Positions 36,877 to 45,851 of a stretch of DNA of 64,000 nt are shown here, piece by piece. Source of the DNA: Anaerococcus hydrogenalis DSM 7454 (GTDB taxonomy: Bacteria > Bacillota > Clostridia > Tissierellales > Peptoniphilaceae); NCBI RefSeq assembly GCF_000173355.1, contig NZ_ABXA01000003.1, positions 44,389-108,388 on the forward strand, in the 5' to 3' direction. Under the pieces are notes generated by a model. That model was given only the letters and a program-made list of their open reading frames with translations, was not told the origin of the DNA and searched no databases. Numbering within the stretch: position 1 is the first letter of the stretch; each line of letters begins with the position of its first letter. Position numbers and translations under genes: made by a program.

Positions 36877-37785
36877 TTTTAGTTTTTTTATAAGGCTTTC
36901 GCCTTCTCTTTTTATTGAAATTTCAAATAAGCCCATATTGGTAAATCCATAAATGGTATATATTTTGAAGTATTTTTTTATATTCTCATTTATTATTTCT
37001 ACTAATTTATAATTATAGGAAGATTTTAAGAAATCTATTACAATCATTCCTCCAATGTTTCTAAGTTTTAAATTGTAGAAAATGAAATCAATTAAGTCCT
37101 CGTTTACCTTATAATAAAAGTCATCCTTATCCATTGTAGATCTTTTCTTTGAAGAATTTACATCTACAAAACATAAGGTTTCTAGCTTATTTATTATTAT
37201 AGATAGCTCACCCTTATATATTTTTTCATCACCAATAGTTTTTAAAGAATCATAAATTATTTTATTATTTCTTATATCGACTTCTTGGCAATAGTAACCT
37301 TTGTTCTCTTCTAAATATAAGTCAAATTCATTATAGCTTTTTAATAATTTAGGAGAAGGTGTAAAATTTTCCTCATCAATAAGTGAATTTTTAATATCTA
37401 AAAGGTCTTTATAAGTTTTAGGATTTTTCTTTCTTCCTTTTTTTAAGATTGGATAGCCCTTATTTTTAAACCTATATAAAAAATAATCTTGGTTTTCAAT
37501 CCTAAAGTTAGCGCTAAAATTAGCAAGCTTGTCGTCAAATTCTTCTTTTACAATTTGCCCTATTAGGCTATCTCCAATTTTGAATTTTTTATTTGATTTC
37601 AAAAAAGCCTTTTTGTCCTTATCATATAATAAAAAATAAGCATTTATAGAATCAATTTTACCTACGACTTTAGCCCTATAAATATTATATAGGTATGGTG
37701 AGTAAAATTTTAATTCGTATAATTTATTATCAATAATTTTTCCAAAGGCTTTTTCTTTGTAATCTACAAATATAAAAGATTTCAT
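36859..37785 (-). CDS. short ribonuclease E/G family protein
   Basis: A 308-residue protein related to RNase E/G. An S1-like N-terminal part (VGKIDSINAYFLLYDKDKKA) is followed by the catalytic DNase I-like domain with LCFVDVNSSKK and LKLRNIGGMIVIDFLKSS, which hold the two magnesium-binding Asp residues. The small domain and the Zn-link CPxC motif of full-length RNase G (about 480 residues) are missing, and a start 4 bases inside the preceding gene shows coupling. Its position at the end of the mre/min cluster is where many Clostridia carry rng. Catalytic competence without the tetramerising Zn-link is uncertain. Confidence 0.8.
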   Translation of the reverse strand: MKSFIFVDYKEKAFGKIIDNKLYELKFYSPYLYNIYRAKVVGKIDSINAYFLLYDKDKKAFLKSNKKFKIGDSLIGQIVKEEFDDKLANFSANFRIENQDYFLYRFKNKGYPILKKGRKKNPKTYKDLLDIKNSLIDEENFTPSPKLLKSYNEFDLYLEENKGYYCQEVDIRNNKIIYDSLKTIGDEKIYKGELSIIINKLETLCFVDVNSSKKRSTMDKDDFYYKVNEDLIDFIFYNLKLRNIGGMIVIDFLKSSYNYKLVEIINENIKKYFKIYTIYGFTNMGLFEISIKREGESLIKKLKEKELI

Positions 37786-38408
37786 TGGGCAAGTTTCTTC
37801 TTTAATTTTTCAAAAAATCCGATTTTATCAATTTCTTCTTTCTTATCTTCCAATAAATTAGAAATTATCTTGTCAAAAGAATTATTTTTTGTTTTTAAGC
37901 CTATATATTTTGAAGATTTTCCAAGTATTAGGTCTCTTTTTTCTCTTATATCAAAATATTTGTCATCCGTTTCTATATAAAAATAATTAGAATTTATATT
38001 CTTATCTAATTCATCTTCATTTAATATCTGAATTTCTTTTTTCTCATCTAATAATTTTGAATACAGACCATAGATTATTAAATAGTCATAATCAGAAATT
38101 TCATTTAATAACTCATCAATATCTTCTTTTTTTATATCATATTTTCCTTGAACTAAGGGTGATATTGCAAAATCTAAGTTCTCCTTATATTTTTTGATAA
38201 TCTTATCAAGTCCAACAATACCAAGGAAATAATCACATATGTCATATGTGATCATTCCTCCCATATCAAATAAATCTTCTATATTTTCATCCTTTTTTCT
38301 TTGAAAAGAAAGAAGTAATAGGGATTTATCTTTAGATAGTTTATCAGAAAGTTCTTTTATAAATTTAGCTTCATTATGATTTGTCGAATTTATTAAAAAT
38401 ACCTTCAT
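37782..38408 (-). CDS. MinD-like protein lacking the P-loop
   Basis: A 208-residue protein in the position of minD. Its middle (ITYDICDYFLGIVGLDKIIK, then ISPLVQGKYDIKKEDIDELL and ISDYDYLIIYGL) follows the MinD pattern YDLVDVxxG - LPAxQ - DYVIIDCP. However the N-terminus MKVFLINSTNHNEAKF has no GKGGVGKTT motif and the Asp of Walker B is altered (IIYG). It would therefore not bind ATP as MinD does. The start is taken at ATG 38408, after GGAG, immediately following the PBP2 stop; an ATG four codons earlier is an alternative. minC and minE are absent. Assignment rests on pattern and position. Confidence 0.55.
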   Translation of the reverse strand: MKVFLINSTNHNEAKFIKELSDKLSKDKSLLLLSFQRKKDENIEDLFDMGGMITYDICDYFLGIVGLDKIIKKYKENLDFAISPLVQGKYDIKKEDIDELLNEISDYDYLIIYGLYSKLLDEKKEIQILNEDELDKNINSNYFYIETDDKYFDIREKRDLILGKSSKYIGLKTKNNSFDKIISNLLEDKKEEIDKIGFFEKLKKKLAQ

Positions 38409-38409
38409 A

Positions 38410-41400
38410 TTATTCTCCATTTGTATTATTTTCTATATTATCTTGATTTTCCATATTGTTTTGATCCTGCTTATTTGTGTTTTCATCTTTATTGTCATCT
38501 TTTTTATCAACAACAATACTTTGATCTTCAGGATTTATTTTTATATCAAAATATTTACAAACAATATCCCTGAATACTGGTGAAACATTTGATGAAATAA
38601 TACCCTGAGTTAAAATTATAGAAATAGCTATTTCTGGATCATCATATGGAGCAAATCCAACCATCCACGCATATGGCTCATAATAACTACCATCTGGATT
38701 TTTACCCTCTACTTCTGCTGTTCCAGTTTTCACTCCAACCTCTAATGGCATCTTATTCAAAATAGCATTATTTTGTGCAACTAATAATGTTCCATGTTTA
38801 ATATCTTCTAAATATCTAAAATTTTTAATATTTATTTTTTTATTTTTAACCTGATTTTTAAATAAAGTATTTTTAGAGTTATGGTCTTTAACCTGATTGA
38901 TTAAAGTATATTTATTTAAATATCCACCATTTGATATTGTTGAAATCACCCTATTCATTTGTAATGGTGTATATGAATTTTGTCCCTGTCCAATTACAAT
39001 ATTTAACATATCAGTAATATCCCATTTAGCTTGATTTAAAAAAGTATATTTTAATGTATCTACTAGCCCTGCTGTATCACCATTTTTGATTTTGAATGGC
39101 TCATATCCCATTCCATCAACTATTTCCGCTAATCTCACTCTATCTACAGCCTTAGGATTGTCAGCTAATTTAATTAGCTTAGATATATCATTTTCAATAT
39201 CTTTTTTTGATTTTTTAGTATTTCCCTTAATATAATTAGCCAAATCTTTTTCAAGATATTTTTTCATCATAGACTTGGTTACTTCAAGTTTTTTTTCGGT
39301 TGAAGGTATATTGCCAACTGTCTCTTGTGGGATATTTATTTCAATCCCAGTAGTTTTATTCAAACCTAGTATTTCAGCAGCTTTTTTTATATCATTTAAT
39401 TCTAATTTCACTCCTAAACTTTTATGTGTTGATGGATTCTCACCTAAAGCTAAACAATAAAAATAATAGTTACATGAATCTCTTATTGCATCATATAAAT
39501 TTTCCTCACCATGAGTATGACCTGTAGTAGACCAAATCAAGCAAGAAAATCTTTTATTCCCAATATCCATAAAGCCATTACAGTAGTTTAATCTTTGTGG
39601 GTCTAAGCCTTTTTCTAAAGCTGCAAGGGATGTTACTAGCTTAAATGTAGAACCTGGCATCACCGCAGTTTGACTAGCCAAGTTCATCATAGGCCTAGCT
39701 TCTATTACTGAAGAATTATCTGGAACTTGTAAGCTATCCCAATCAGTTTCTGATATACCTGTAGAAAATAAATTTGGATCATAATTCGGATATGATGCCA
39801 TTGCTAATACTTCACCAGTTTTTACATTACTTACAACTACAGCCCCACTTGTTGCATATGATGCTGATTTTTCAGGTGTAAAATCACCATATTCAGAAGT
39901 ATAAGCCTTTCCAGTTCTTATTGATTCTAATATTTTTGCTAGTGACTTTTCTGCTTGATTTTGCAAATTCGCATCAATAGTTAGGTAAACATCATTTCCA
40001 GGTTCTGATGGGATTTGTGATAAAGTTTGGATTCTGTTTCCAGATGAATCCACAGTAACTATACTTTTTCCATTTTTACCCCTTAAGGTATCCTGATAAG
40101 ATTCTTCTATTCCAGTTTTTCCTACAATTTCATCTCTTAAATAAGAATCCTGATTTACATATCTCTCTACCTCATCATCAGTAGCAATTGGTCCCATATA
40201 TCCTAATACATGACTTGCGAGATTTCTGTTTGGATAAGACCTAATTGGAATTGTTGCAACATTTATTCCCTTTGCCTTATCTATATTTTCTTCTATCCTT
40301 AGAACTGTAGACTCATCAAGATTATAAACCAAATTAATTGGCCTAAATCCATATGAGCCTTGCCTATTAATTATATTATCAATTGTTAAAATTCCACAAG
40401 CTTCATAGTTATTATTATTTTTAATATTTGAGACTTTTTTGATGTAGTCTAAAATTTCTTTTGCATCTTTAGCTTTTGATAATTTTTTTATAACCTTATC
40501 TCTTGGTTGATTTTTATCCAAGCTTGCATAATGTTCAAAGAAATCTTTTTTCCCCACATTAAATGTGTAATCCCATTTTTCTATTTTGTCATTACTTATA
40601 TCTATTGAAGGATAAACACTATTTTTAACATTTGCATTTTGTGCTAAATATTTAAAATCCTTATCTAACACTACATCTTTAAGCAAGTGATGTTTATCTG
40701 CAAGATTAGCTAATTCCTCAGCAGGATCACCTGCTTGAGAATTTTTGAAATTTAAGTCAACAGAATAAATATTTTTATCATCTTTAGTCTCTGTCTTTAC
40801 TTCTGTAGTAAAATTCGCGTAAACACCTTTATTTTCTAACTTTTCTATCAAAACATCTGCTGGTATCTTATAAGAACCATCATCTTCGTTTAAGGATGCT
40901 GATTTTAAAAATTCTTTAATAGAAGTTTTTTTGACTATATTATAAAAATCATCGCTTGCCTTTGTATTTAACTTAATTTCTGGATATCCGTGATGTAAGC
41001 TAGCTTTTTTTTGGATAAATTTTTCATCAGCAGCAAGGGTATAATCTTTTAAAATAACATTAGACTGAAGATTTTTATCTTTTAATATATTATAGGCTAG
41101 AATTCTTGCTTGATTATTTTCAAGAATATTTCTTATTACTGATTTATCTTCTCCAATTTCACTAACTACAACATCTACTGGATCTTCGTTTATTGTGTGA
41201 TTTATAGATTTTAATTTACTTTTTGCATTATCCTTGTATCTTAGCTTAATTTCTCTATCTTTTTGACTAACTAAAAGAGGTATGTCTATTCCTCTTTTTT
41301 TCAATGCAAGAAGAGCTGTTTTCATGGTTTCATATTTTATGCCATTTTTATCACTAGTAGACTCTACTAATTCTCTTATTAAATTATTATCGATTATAGT

Positions 41401-41823
41401 ATCTACTATTTTATCCTCTGGAGATTTTTCTTCTTTAAAATAATCATCTGTTGTTTTATATTGAAAAGAATTTAATCTAATATCAAAATCATTTTGATAA
41501 TTGACTCCTGCTTCTTCTAATATATTAACTAAGGTAGTTACAGCATCAATTCTTTCTTTATCATCTAAATTTGTTAATTGATCTTTGTATAATTGCACAG
41601 CAAATGAAGGGACAGTTGTAGCAAGGATATTTCCATTTCTATCTAAAATATCTCCCCTACTTGCTATTTCGTCCACTTCTTGAACTTTTCTATTATCAGA
41701 TAGGTCCCTATAATGATCACCTTGGTTTATCATTAGTATAAATAATTTTATAAATACTGCCACAAACATCAAGGCAAAAACAATTTGTAATAGGGTAATC
41801 CTACTTTCTTTTTGTTTTTTCAA
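38410..41823 (-). CDS. mrdA: penicillin-binding protein 2 (long form)
   Basis: Elongasome transpeptidase that cross-links peptidoglycan. An N-terminal signal anchor (residues 9-31) is followed by the pedestal domain (RGDILDRNGNILATTVPSFA), the dimer motif region and the transpeptidase motifs: SxxK in MPGSTFKLVTS near residue 727, SxN in RDSCNYYFY near 783 and KTGT in GVKTGTAEVE near 1031. At 1137 residues it is far longer than the 600-700 of typical PBP2, with a Lys/Asp-rich insertion of roughly 300 residues (about 120-430) and an extra loop between SxN and KTG. The C-terminus is a low-complexity Asn/Asp/Glu tail. It belongs to the mreBCD operon. Confidence 0.92.
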   Translation of the reverse strand: MKKQKESRITLLQIVFALMFVAVFIKLFILMINQGDHYRDLSDNRKVQEVDEIASRGDILDRNGNILATTVPSFAVQLYKDQLTNLDDKERIDAVTTLVNILEEAGVNYQNDFDIRLNSFQYKTTDDYFKEEKSPEDKIVDTIIDNNLIRELVESTSDKNGIKYETMKTALLALKKRGIDIPLLVSQKDREIKLRYKDNAKSKLKSINHTINEDPVDVVVSEIGEDKSVIRNILENNQARILAYNILKDKNLQSNVILKDYTLAADEKFIQKKASLHHGYPEIKLNTKASDDFYNIVKKTSIKEFLKSASLNEDDGSYKIPADVLIEKLENKGVYANFTTEVKTETKDDKNIYSVDLNFKNSQAGDPAEELANLADKHHLLKDVVLDKDFKYLAQNANVKNSVYPSIDISNDKIEKWDYTFNVGKKDFFEHYASLDKNQPRDKVIKKLSKAKDAKEILDYIKKVSNIKNNNNYEACGILTIDNIINRQGSYGFRPINLVYNLDESTVLRIEENIDKAKGINVATIPIRSYPNRNLASHVLGYMGPIATDDEVERYVNQDSYLRDEIVGKTGIEESYQDTLRGKNGKSIVTVDSSGNRIQTLSQIPSEPGNDVYLTIDANLQNQAEKSLAKILESIRTGKAYTSEYGDFTPEKSASYATSGAVVVSNVKTGEVLAMASYPNYDPNLFSTGISETDWDSLQVPDNSSVIEARPMMNLASQTAVMPGSTFKLVTSLAALEKGLDPQRLNYCNGFMDIGNKRFSCLIWSTTGHTHGEENLYDAIRDSCNYYFYCLALGENPSTHKSLGVKLELNDIKKAAEILGLNKTTGIEINIPQETVGNIPSTEKKLEVTKSMMKKYLEKDLANYIKGNTKKSKKDIENDISKLIKLADNPKAVDRVRLAEIVDGMGYEPFKIKNGDTAGLVDTLKYTFLNQAKWDITDMLNIVIGQGQNSYTPLQMNRVISTISNGGYLNKYTLINQVKDHNSKNTLFKNQVKNKKINIKNFRYLEDIKHGTLLVAQNNAILNKMPLEVGVKTGTAEVEGKNPDGSYYEPYAWMVGFAPYDDPEIAISIILTQGIISSNVSPVFRDIVCKYFDIKINPEDQSIVVDKKDDNKDENTNKQDQNNMENQDNIENNTNGE

Positions 41824-41834
41824 AACTTACACCT

Positions 41835-42326
41835 CTATATTCTATATGTTGGAATATACATTAATTTTTTTACTATAAAATGATAAACTAGATAAATTAT
41901 AGTGTTTAATACTGCTTCTACCAATAGTGGTAAAAATAGATAATTTTTTATAACAATCATATCTGACTTAAATAAGTAAGTGATTAGGCTTACAAAAATA
42001 AAATTAGCTATGGTAAAGGCAAAACTTAAAATTAATCCAGTATTTTTGTCACTATTAAATCTAAATCTTTCATCTCCTACAATATGGCCAATCAAAAAAT
42101 ATGATAAGGCCCTAATTCCAATTATTTTAGAAAACATCAAATCTTCCATTAAACCAATAATTAGACCGGCATAAGCCCCGCTTTTTGATCCTAAAATAAG
42201 AGAAAGTGAAATAACTAGTCCAATAATTATATTTATATTAGCACCAAATATATCTATCTTTGAAAACACTGTTATTTGTAAGATAAAAGATATTAATGAA
42301 ACTATAAATGTTTTTAATTTATTCAT
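41835..42326 (-). CDS. mreD: rod-shape-determining membrane protein MreD
   Basis: A 163-residue polytopic membrane protein of the elongasome with five or so helices; the conserved core is AGLIIGLMEDLMFSKIIGIRAL-like (LIIGLMEDLMFSKIIG). It is between mreC (9-base gap) and mrdA (11-base gap), the usual place. Weak sequence conservation is normal for MreD, so identification relies on length, topology and context. Confidence 0.88.
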   Translation of the reverse strand: MNKLKTFIVSLISFILQITVFSKIDIFGANINIIIGLVISLSLILGSKSGAYAGLIIGLMEDLMFSKIIGIRALSYFLIGHIVGDERFRFNSDKNTGLILSFAFTIANFIFVSLITYLFKSDMIVIKNYLFLPLLVEAVLNTIIYLVYHFIVKKLMYIPTYRI

Positions 42327-42335
42327 ATAAGCACC

Positions 42336-43166
42336 TTACCTTCTTAAAACCAAAACCCTATACAAATGAGTGAAATCCACAGGAGAATCTATATTTACAT
42401 TTTTTCTCAAAGAATCTTTGCTCATATATACATTTGAAATTTCTCCCAAATATAAGCCTTTAGGATAAACTCCACCTATTCCACTTGTTAGAAGAATATC
42501 TGATTTTTTAGCATCGCTTGAAACTTCTAACATATAGCCTGATATGGTTTTATTTTTAAAATCATCAATTACCCCATAATCTCCGCTTCTAGAGTTTATA
42601 AATGATACATCATTTGATGAATTTTTGATAGTTTCTACTTTACTTGTAGTAGCATTGACTTTTACAACTTTTCCAATAACAGCTGAGGAATATTCGCTAT
42701 CACCTATAGCTTGTAAAATAACATCATTAACCTTTAAGCCATCTTTCTTTCCCTTATCAATAAAAAATGATTCTTGCATGCTTTTTACATCAGAGCTGAT
42801 TATTTGAGCTTTAATATAATCATATTTTTCATTTTTCATAGCCTTTTTTTCAGCCTTTAGAAAATCTTTTCTATTAATGATTTCATTTAAATTTGCATTT
42901 TCTTTTAAGAGATTTTTATTTTCAATTTTCAACTTTTCAATTTCAGACCTTGTTTGCTTAGATCCTATTGTATCTTCTACAGCCTTAATCAACTCAGATG
43001 AAATTGAATATGAAATTTTATTTACTGGCATAAATATAGTATTAACCGCATTATTACCAGCCTTAACCAAACCATCAGAAATGCTTGATACAAAGATTAA
43101 TAAAACCAATAAAATTATCGTGATAATAAAAGATTTGTTACTTTTCTTTTTTCTTCTATATGACAT
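42336..43166 (-). CDS. mreC: rod-shape-determining protein MreC
   Basis: A 276-residue periplasmic-facing protein with one N-terminal transmembrane helix (about 13-30), a coiled coil (residues about 70-105, KLKIENKNLLKENANLNEII) and the beta-barrel domain with AQIISSDVKSMQESFFIDKG, NDVILQA and GIGGVYPKGLYLGEIS. It links MreB and MreD to PBP2. It is two bases after mreB. Confidence 0.94.
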   Translation of the reverse strand: MSYRRKKKSNKSFIITIILLVLLIFVSSISDGLVKAGNNAVNTIFMPVNKISYSISSELIKAVEDTIGSKQTRSEIEKLKIENKNLLKENANLNEIINRKDFLKAEKKAMKNEKYDYIKAQIISSDVKSMQESFFIDKGKKDGLKVNDVILQAIGDSEYSSAVIGKVVKVNATTSKVETIKNSSNDVSFINSRSGDYGVIDDFKNKTISGYMLEVSSDAKKSDILLTSGIGGVYPKGLYLGEISNVYMSKDSLRKNVNIDSPVDFTHLYRVLVLRR

Positions 43167-43168
43167 AC

Positions 43169-44181
43169 TTACCTACTTTGATATTTTAAAAACCTATCTG
43201 GATTTTCCATGATAAGTCCTGCACCTTTTATAGCATCAAGTTCAGGATTTTCTGATATTTTTGACTTTAAATTAATTTTCTTTTCAATATATTCTCCAAG
43301 ACCCTTAACCTTTGCCATTCCACCTGTTAGAATAAAACCATCATTTTTAATATCACTCGATAATTCTGGTGGAGTTTTTTCTAAAACAAGATATATCATT
43401 TCAACCAAAGAATCTGCAAATTCACTCAAACAAGCTGCAATTTCTTCACTTTTTAATTTAATTCTTTTTGGTTTAGCATCTGATAAATCTCTTCCTTCAA
43501 CATCCATAGATAAATTTTTATCCTTGATTCTAAGAGATAGGATTTCTTTTTTGATTTTTTCAGCAGTGTTTAAACCTATTTCTATTTTTTATTTTCCTTT
43601 AAAAAAGTTTGGATATTTTTATCAATATCATCCCCACCAATTTTTAAGGTCTTACTAGCCACAATCCCGTTTAAACTAACTACACAAACCTCGCTATTTC
43701 CAGCACCAAGATTTATAACCAAAATTCCCCTTGGATCTTCTGGGCTTAGGCCTATTCCAAAACAAGATGCAAGAGATTCATCAACCATAATCACATCTCT
43801 ACTTCCTGCATGTAAAGCCGCATCTTCGACAGCCCTTTGTTCTATATCAGTAATTCCACTAGGAACACAAACGACTGCCCTTGCTTGTAACAAAGAAAAA
43901 CCTGGGTTTATTTGTTGAAAATAATGATTAAGCATGGCTTCAGTCAAATTAAAATCAGAAATAACCCCCTTTTCAATCGGTCTTTGAATTATAATTTCAT
44001 CAGGAGTCTTTCCAATCATATCTTTTGCCTCTTGACCAATTGCTTTTATTTGCCTATTTTGATGGTCCAAAACCAAAACGCTTGGTTCATTGATTATAAC
44101 ACCATCCTCTTTTTTAAAAACCTTTATACTGCTAGTACCTAAATCTATAGCTAGATCTTCAGCCTTAATTCTAAACTTCAT
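43169..44181 (-). CDS. mreB: actin-like cell-shape protein MreB (one frameshift)
   Basis: Bacterial actin that guides lateral wall synthesis. The phosphate-1 motif AIDLGTSSIKVFKK, phosphate-2 VINLGAGNSEVCVV, the VVCVPSGITDIEQRAVEDAA segment and the C-terminal adenosine motif FILTGGMAKVKGLGEYI are present. The T run at 43585-43590 is one base short, giving a premature stop after QTFLKENKK. Adding one base restores KENKKIEIGLNTAEKIKK and an exact 338-codon gene. The protein is atypical at several motif positions and could be an Mbl-type paralogue, but context fits mreB. Confidence 0.92.
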
Positions 44182-44190
44182 CTTCTTCTC

Positions 44191-44871
44191 CTACATTAAA
44201 CACTCTTTTTTAAAGCTAAAATATTTACCATTTCCAATAACAATATGGTCTAATACACTAATATCCAAAATTTTTCCAGCTTGAACAAGTCTATCTGTAA
44301 TTATTTTATCATTTCTAGAAGGATTACAATTTCCACTTGGATGATTATGTACAAAAATTATAGCATTAGCACTCTTTCTAACAGCAGCTATAAAACATTC
44401 CCTAGGATTTACAATAGAAGAGTTCAAATCTCCTGTAGATATTAATTCCTTACTTATAATAACATTTTTTGTATCTAATAATATAGCATAGAAATGTTCT
44501 TTTTTTGTGTCCAAAAACTTATTTTTCATAAGATTATAAACATCATCACAACTAGTGATTTGCTTAATTTTCTTATTAGCTATCTTTTCACTAAGCCTTT
44601 TACCAAGCTGGATTGATGCTACAATCTTACTAGCCTTAGCTAGTTTAATTCCATCTACTGTAGAAAGCTCCTCAATAGAAATTGACAAGAGCTCGTCAGT
44701 AGAAAATTTTGAGAAAATTTCTCTGCTAAGCTCAATGGCATTTTTCTTTTTAGATCCAGTTCCTATTAAAATCGCCAACAATTCCTCATCACTTAGACAA
44801 TCAAAGCCTTCATTTTTAAGTTTTTCTCTTGGTCTTAGACTTATATCTAAATCTTTAATCTTCTTATTCAT
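44191..44871 (-). CDS. radC: RadC/YsxA JAB-domain protein
   Basis: A 226-residue protein with an N-terminal HhH region (SLRPREKLKNEGFDCLSDEELL) and a C-terminal JAB1/MPN metalloprotease fold. The zinc motif is FVHNHPSGNCNPSRND (HxH...D), with a conserved Glu in KKEHFYAILLD. Despite the gene name, a DNA-repair role is not established. It precedes mreB in most Firmicutes. ATG 44871 is used; earlier GTG/TTG codons are in frame. Confidence 0.93.
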   Translation of the reverse strand: MNKKIKDLDISLRPREKLKNEGFDCLSDEELLAILIGTGSKKKNAIELSREIFSKFSTDELLSISIEELSTVDGIKLAKASKIVASIQLGKRLSEKIANKKIKQITSCDDVYNLMKNKFLDTKKEHFYAILLDTKNVIISKELISTGDLNSSIVNPRECFIAAVRKSANAIIFVHNHPSGNCNPSRNDKIITDRLVQAGKILDISVLDHIVIGNGKYFSFKKECLM

Positions 44872-45382
44872 TAAAAACACCAATTTTTTCCAAATGCTTT
44901 ATCATAAAGCTTGTACTTAAACCAACAAAAAATCCAGTAAATATACCAATAAATACTAAAATTGGAAAATAATAAAACATTTTAATATTTTGCATAAAAA
45001 ATATAGCTACTATAATTTGACCTAAATTATGGGAAAATGCCCCTATTTCACTAACACCTATTAGAGAAAAATCATCATCTAATTTTTTAATAGCAAAATA
45101 CATAGCACTTGTCGAAAAAATCGCACCTACAATCGAATAAAAAAAGCTCATTACTGAACCTGTAATCAAAACCAATAAAAATGATTTTAAAATACTAACA
45201 GTCAAAGCTTTTTTATAATCATAAAAATAAATAGCAATTAATATTATTATATTAGAAAATCCCAATCTCGCACCAGGAATTGGCACTGGCATTGGGACCA
45301 TAGATTCAATCAAAGAAATAGCAAGAGACAAAGCCGTAAAAAGTGCTAAATTCACATAAATTTTCAAATATTTTTTATTCAT
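44864..45382 (-). CDS. Gx transporter family membrane protein
   Basis: A 172-residue polytopic protein of the family formerly called heptaprenyl diphosphate synthase component I (Gx transporter). It has about five hydrophobic helices and the conserved ISLIESMVPMPVPIPGARLG and FSNIIILIAI segments near the N-terminus, then GAFSHNLGQIIVA. It overlaps both neighbours. This family and the NusG-II protein before it commonly occur with Rnf or flavin-based electron transfer genes; the substrate is unknown, and a thiamine/quinone-precursor or flavin role is only suspected. Confidence 0.8.
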   Translation of the reverse strand: MNKKYLKIYVNLALFTALSLAISLIESMVPMPVPIPGARLGFSNIIILIAIYFYDYKKALTVSILKSFLLVLITGSVMSFFYSIVGAIFSTSAMYFAIKKLDDDFSLIGVSEIGAFSHNLGQIIVAIFFMQNIKMFYYFPILVFIGIFTGFFVGLSTSFMIKHLEKIGVFNE

Positions 45383-45762
45383 TTAACCACCTTATCAATT
45401 TCATCATCACTTGTATCATCATTGACAATTTCTAAGATAAGTCTATGAGGTAGACAAACTATAGTCTCCCCAACCTTACTAATTTTTGGCATATGAGTAC
45501 AAATCAAATCCCTACAATTTGCCTCTGTCATCTTAACCTTTCCATTTTTTATCTCAACTACATTATATTCATCATCATTAACTTTAATCTTAAAAGTTTT
45601 ATTTTTATTTAGAGGATATTTGCCATATTCTTTTCCATTAAGTTCTACTCTCAAATAACTTCCATTTTGATCAGATTTAAATTTCTGCACAAAAAAAGCC
45701 ATTAATATACTTAAAACTAAAAGTAATACAACAACTATTATATCTTTTCTTTTAACTTTCAT
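45379..45762 (-). CDS. NusG domain II-containing exported protein
   Basis: A 127-residue protein with one N-terminal membrane helix (about 7-25) and an extracellular NusG_II beta domain (YLRVELNGKEYGKYPLNKNK, NVVEIKNGKVKM) that ends in ADCRDLICTHMPKIS-like (ANCRDLICTHMPKI) and IVCLPHRLILEI. The conserved C...C-x3-H and CLPH residues are the family hallmark. The ATG at 45762 follows AGAGGTG. It starts the operon leading into radC-mreB and is separated from rnfB by a terminator. Confidence 0.85.
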   Translation of the reverse strand: MKVKRKDIIVVVLLLVLSILMAFFVQKFKSDQNGSYLRVELNGKEYGKYPLNKNKTFKIKVNDDEYNVVEIKNGKVKMTEANCRDLICTHMPKISKVGETIVCLPHRLILEIVNDDTSDDEIDKVVK

Positions 45763-45778
45763 AAACACCTCTTATTAG

Positions 45779-45808
45779 AGTTTATCATTTAAAATATATC
45801 GATGTCAA
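45779..45808 (-). promoter_or_regulatory. promoter of NusG-II/Gx/radC/mre operon
   Basis: Perfect TTGACA (45803-45808) with a weak TAAACT (45779-45784) at 18 bases on the minus strand, upstream of the NusG-II gene and after the rnf terminator. Confidence 0.5.
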
Positions 45809-45814
45809 TTTAAT

Positions 45815-45845
45815 AAAAAAAGACCACCGAAAATAATCGGTGATC
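45815..45845 (-). terminator. rnf operon terminator
   Basis: Minus-strand stem of GATCACCGA pairing with TCGGTGGTC (one G-T pair), followed by seven T residues, six bases after the rnfB stop. Confidence 0.85.
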
Positions 45846-45851
45846 ATAATT

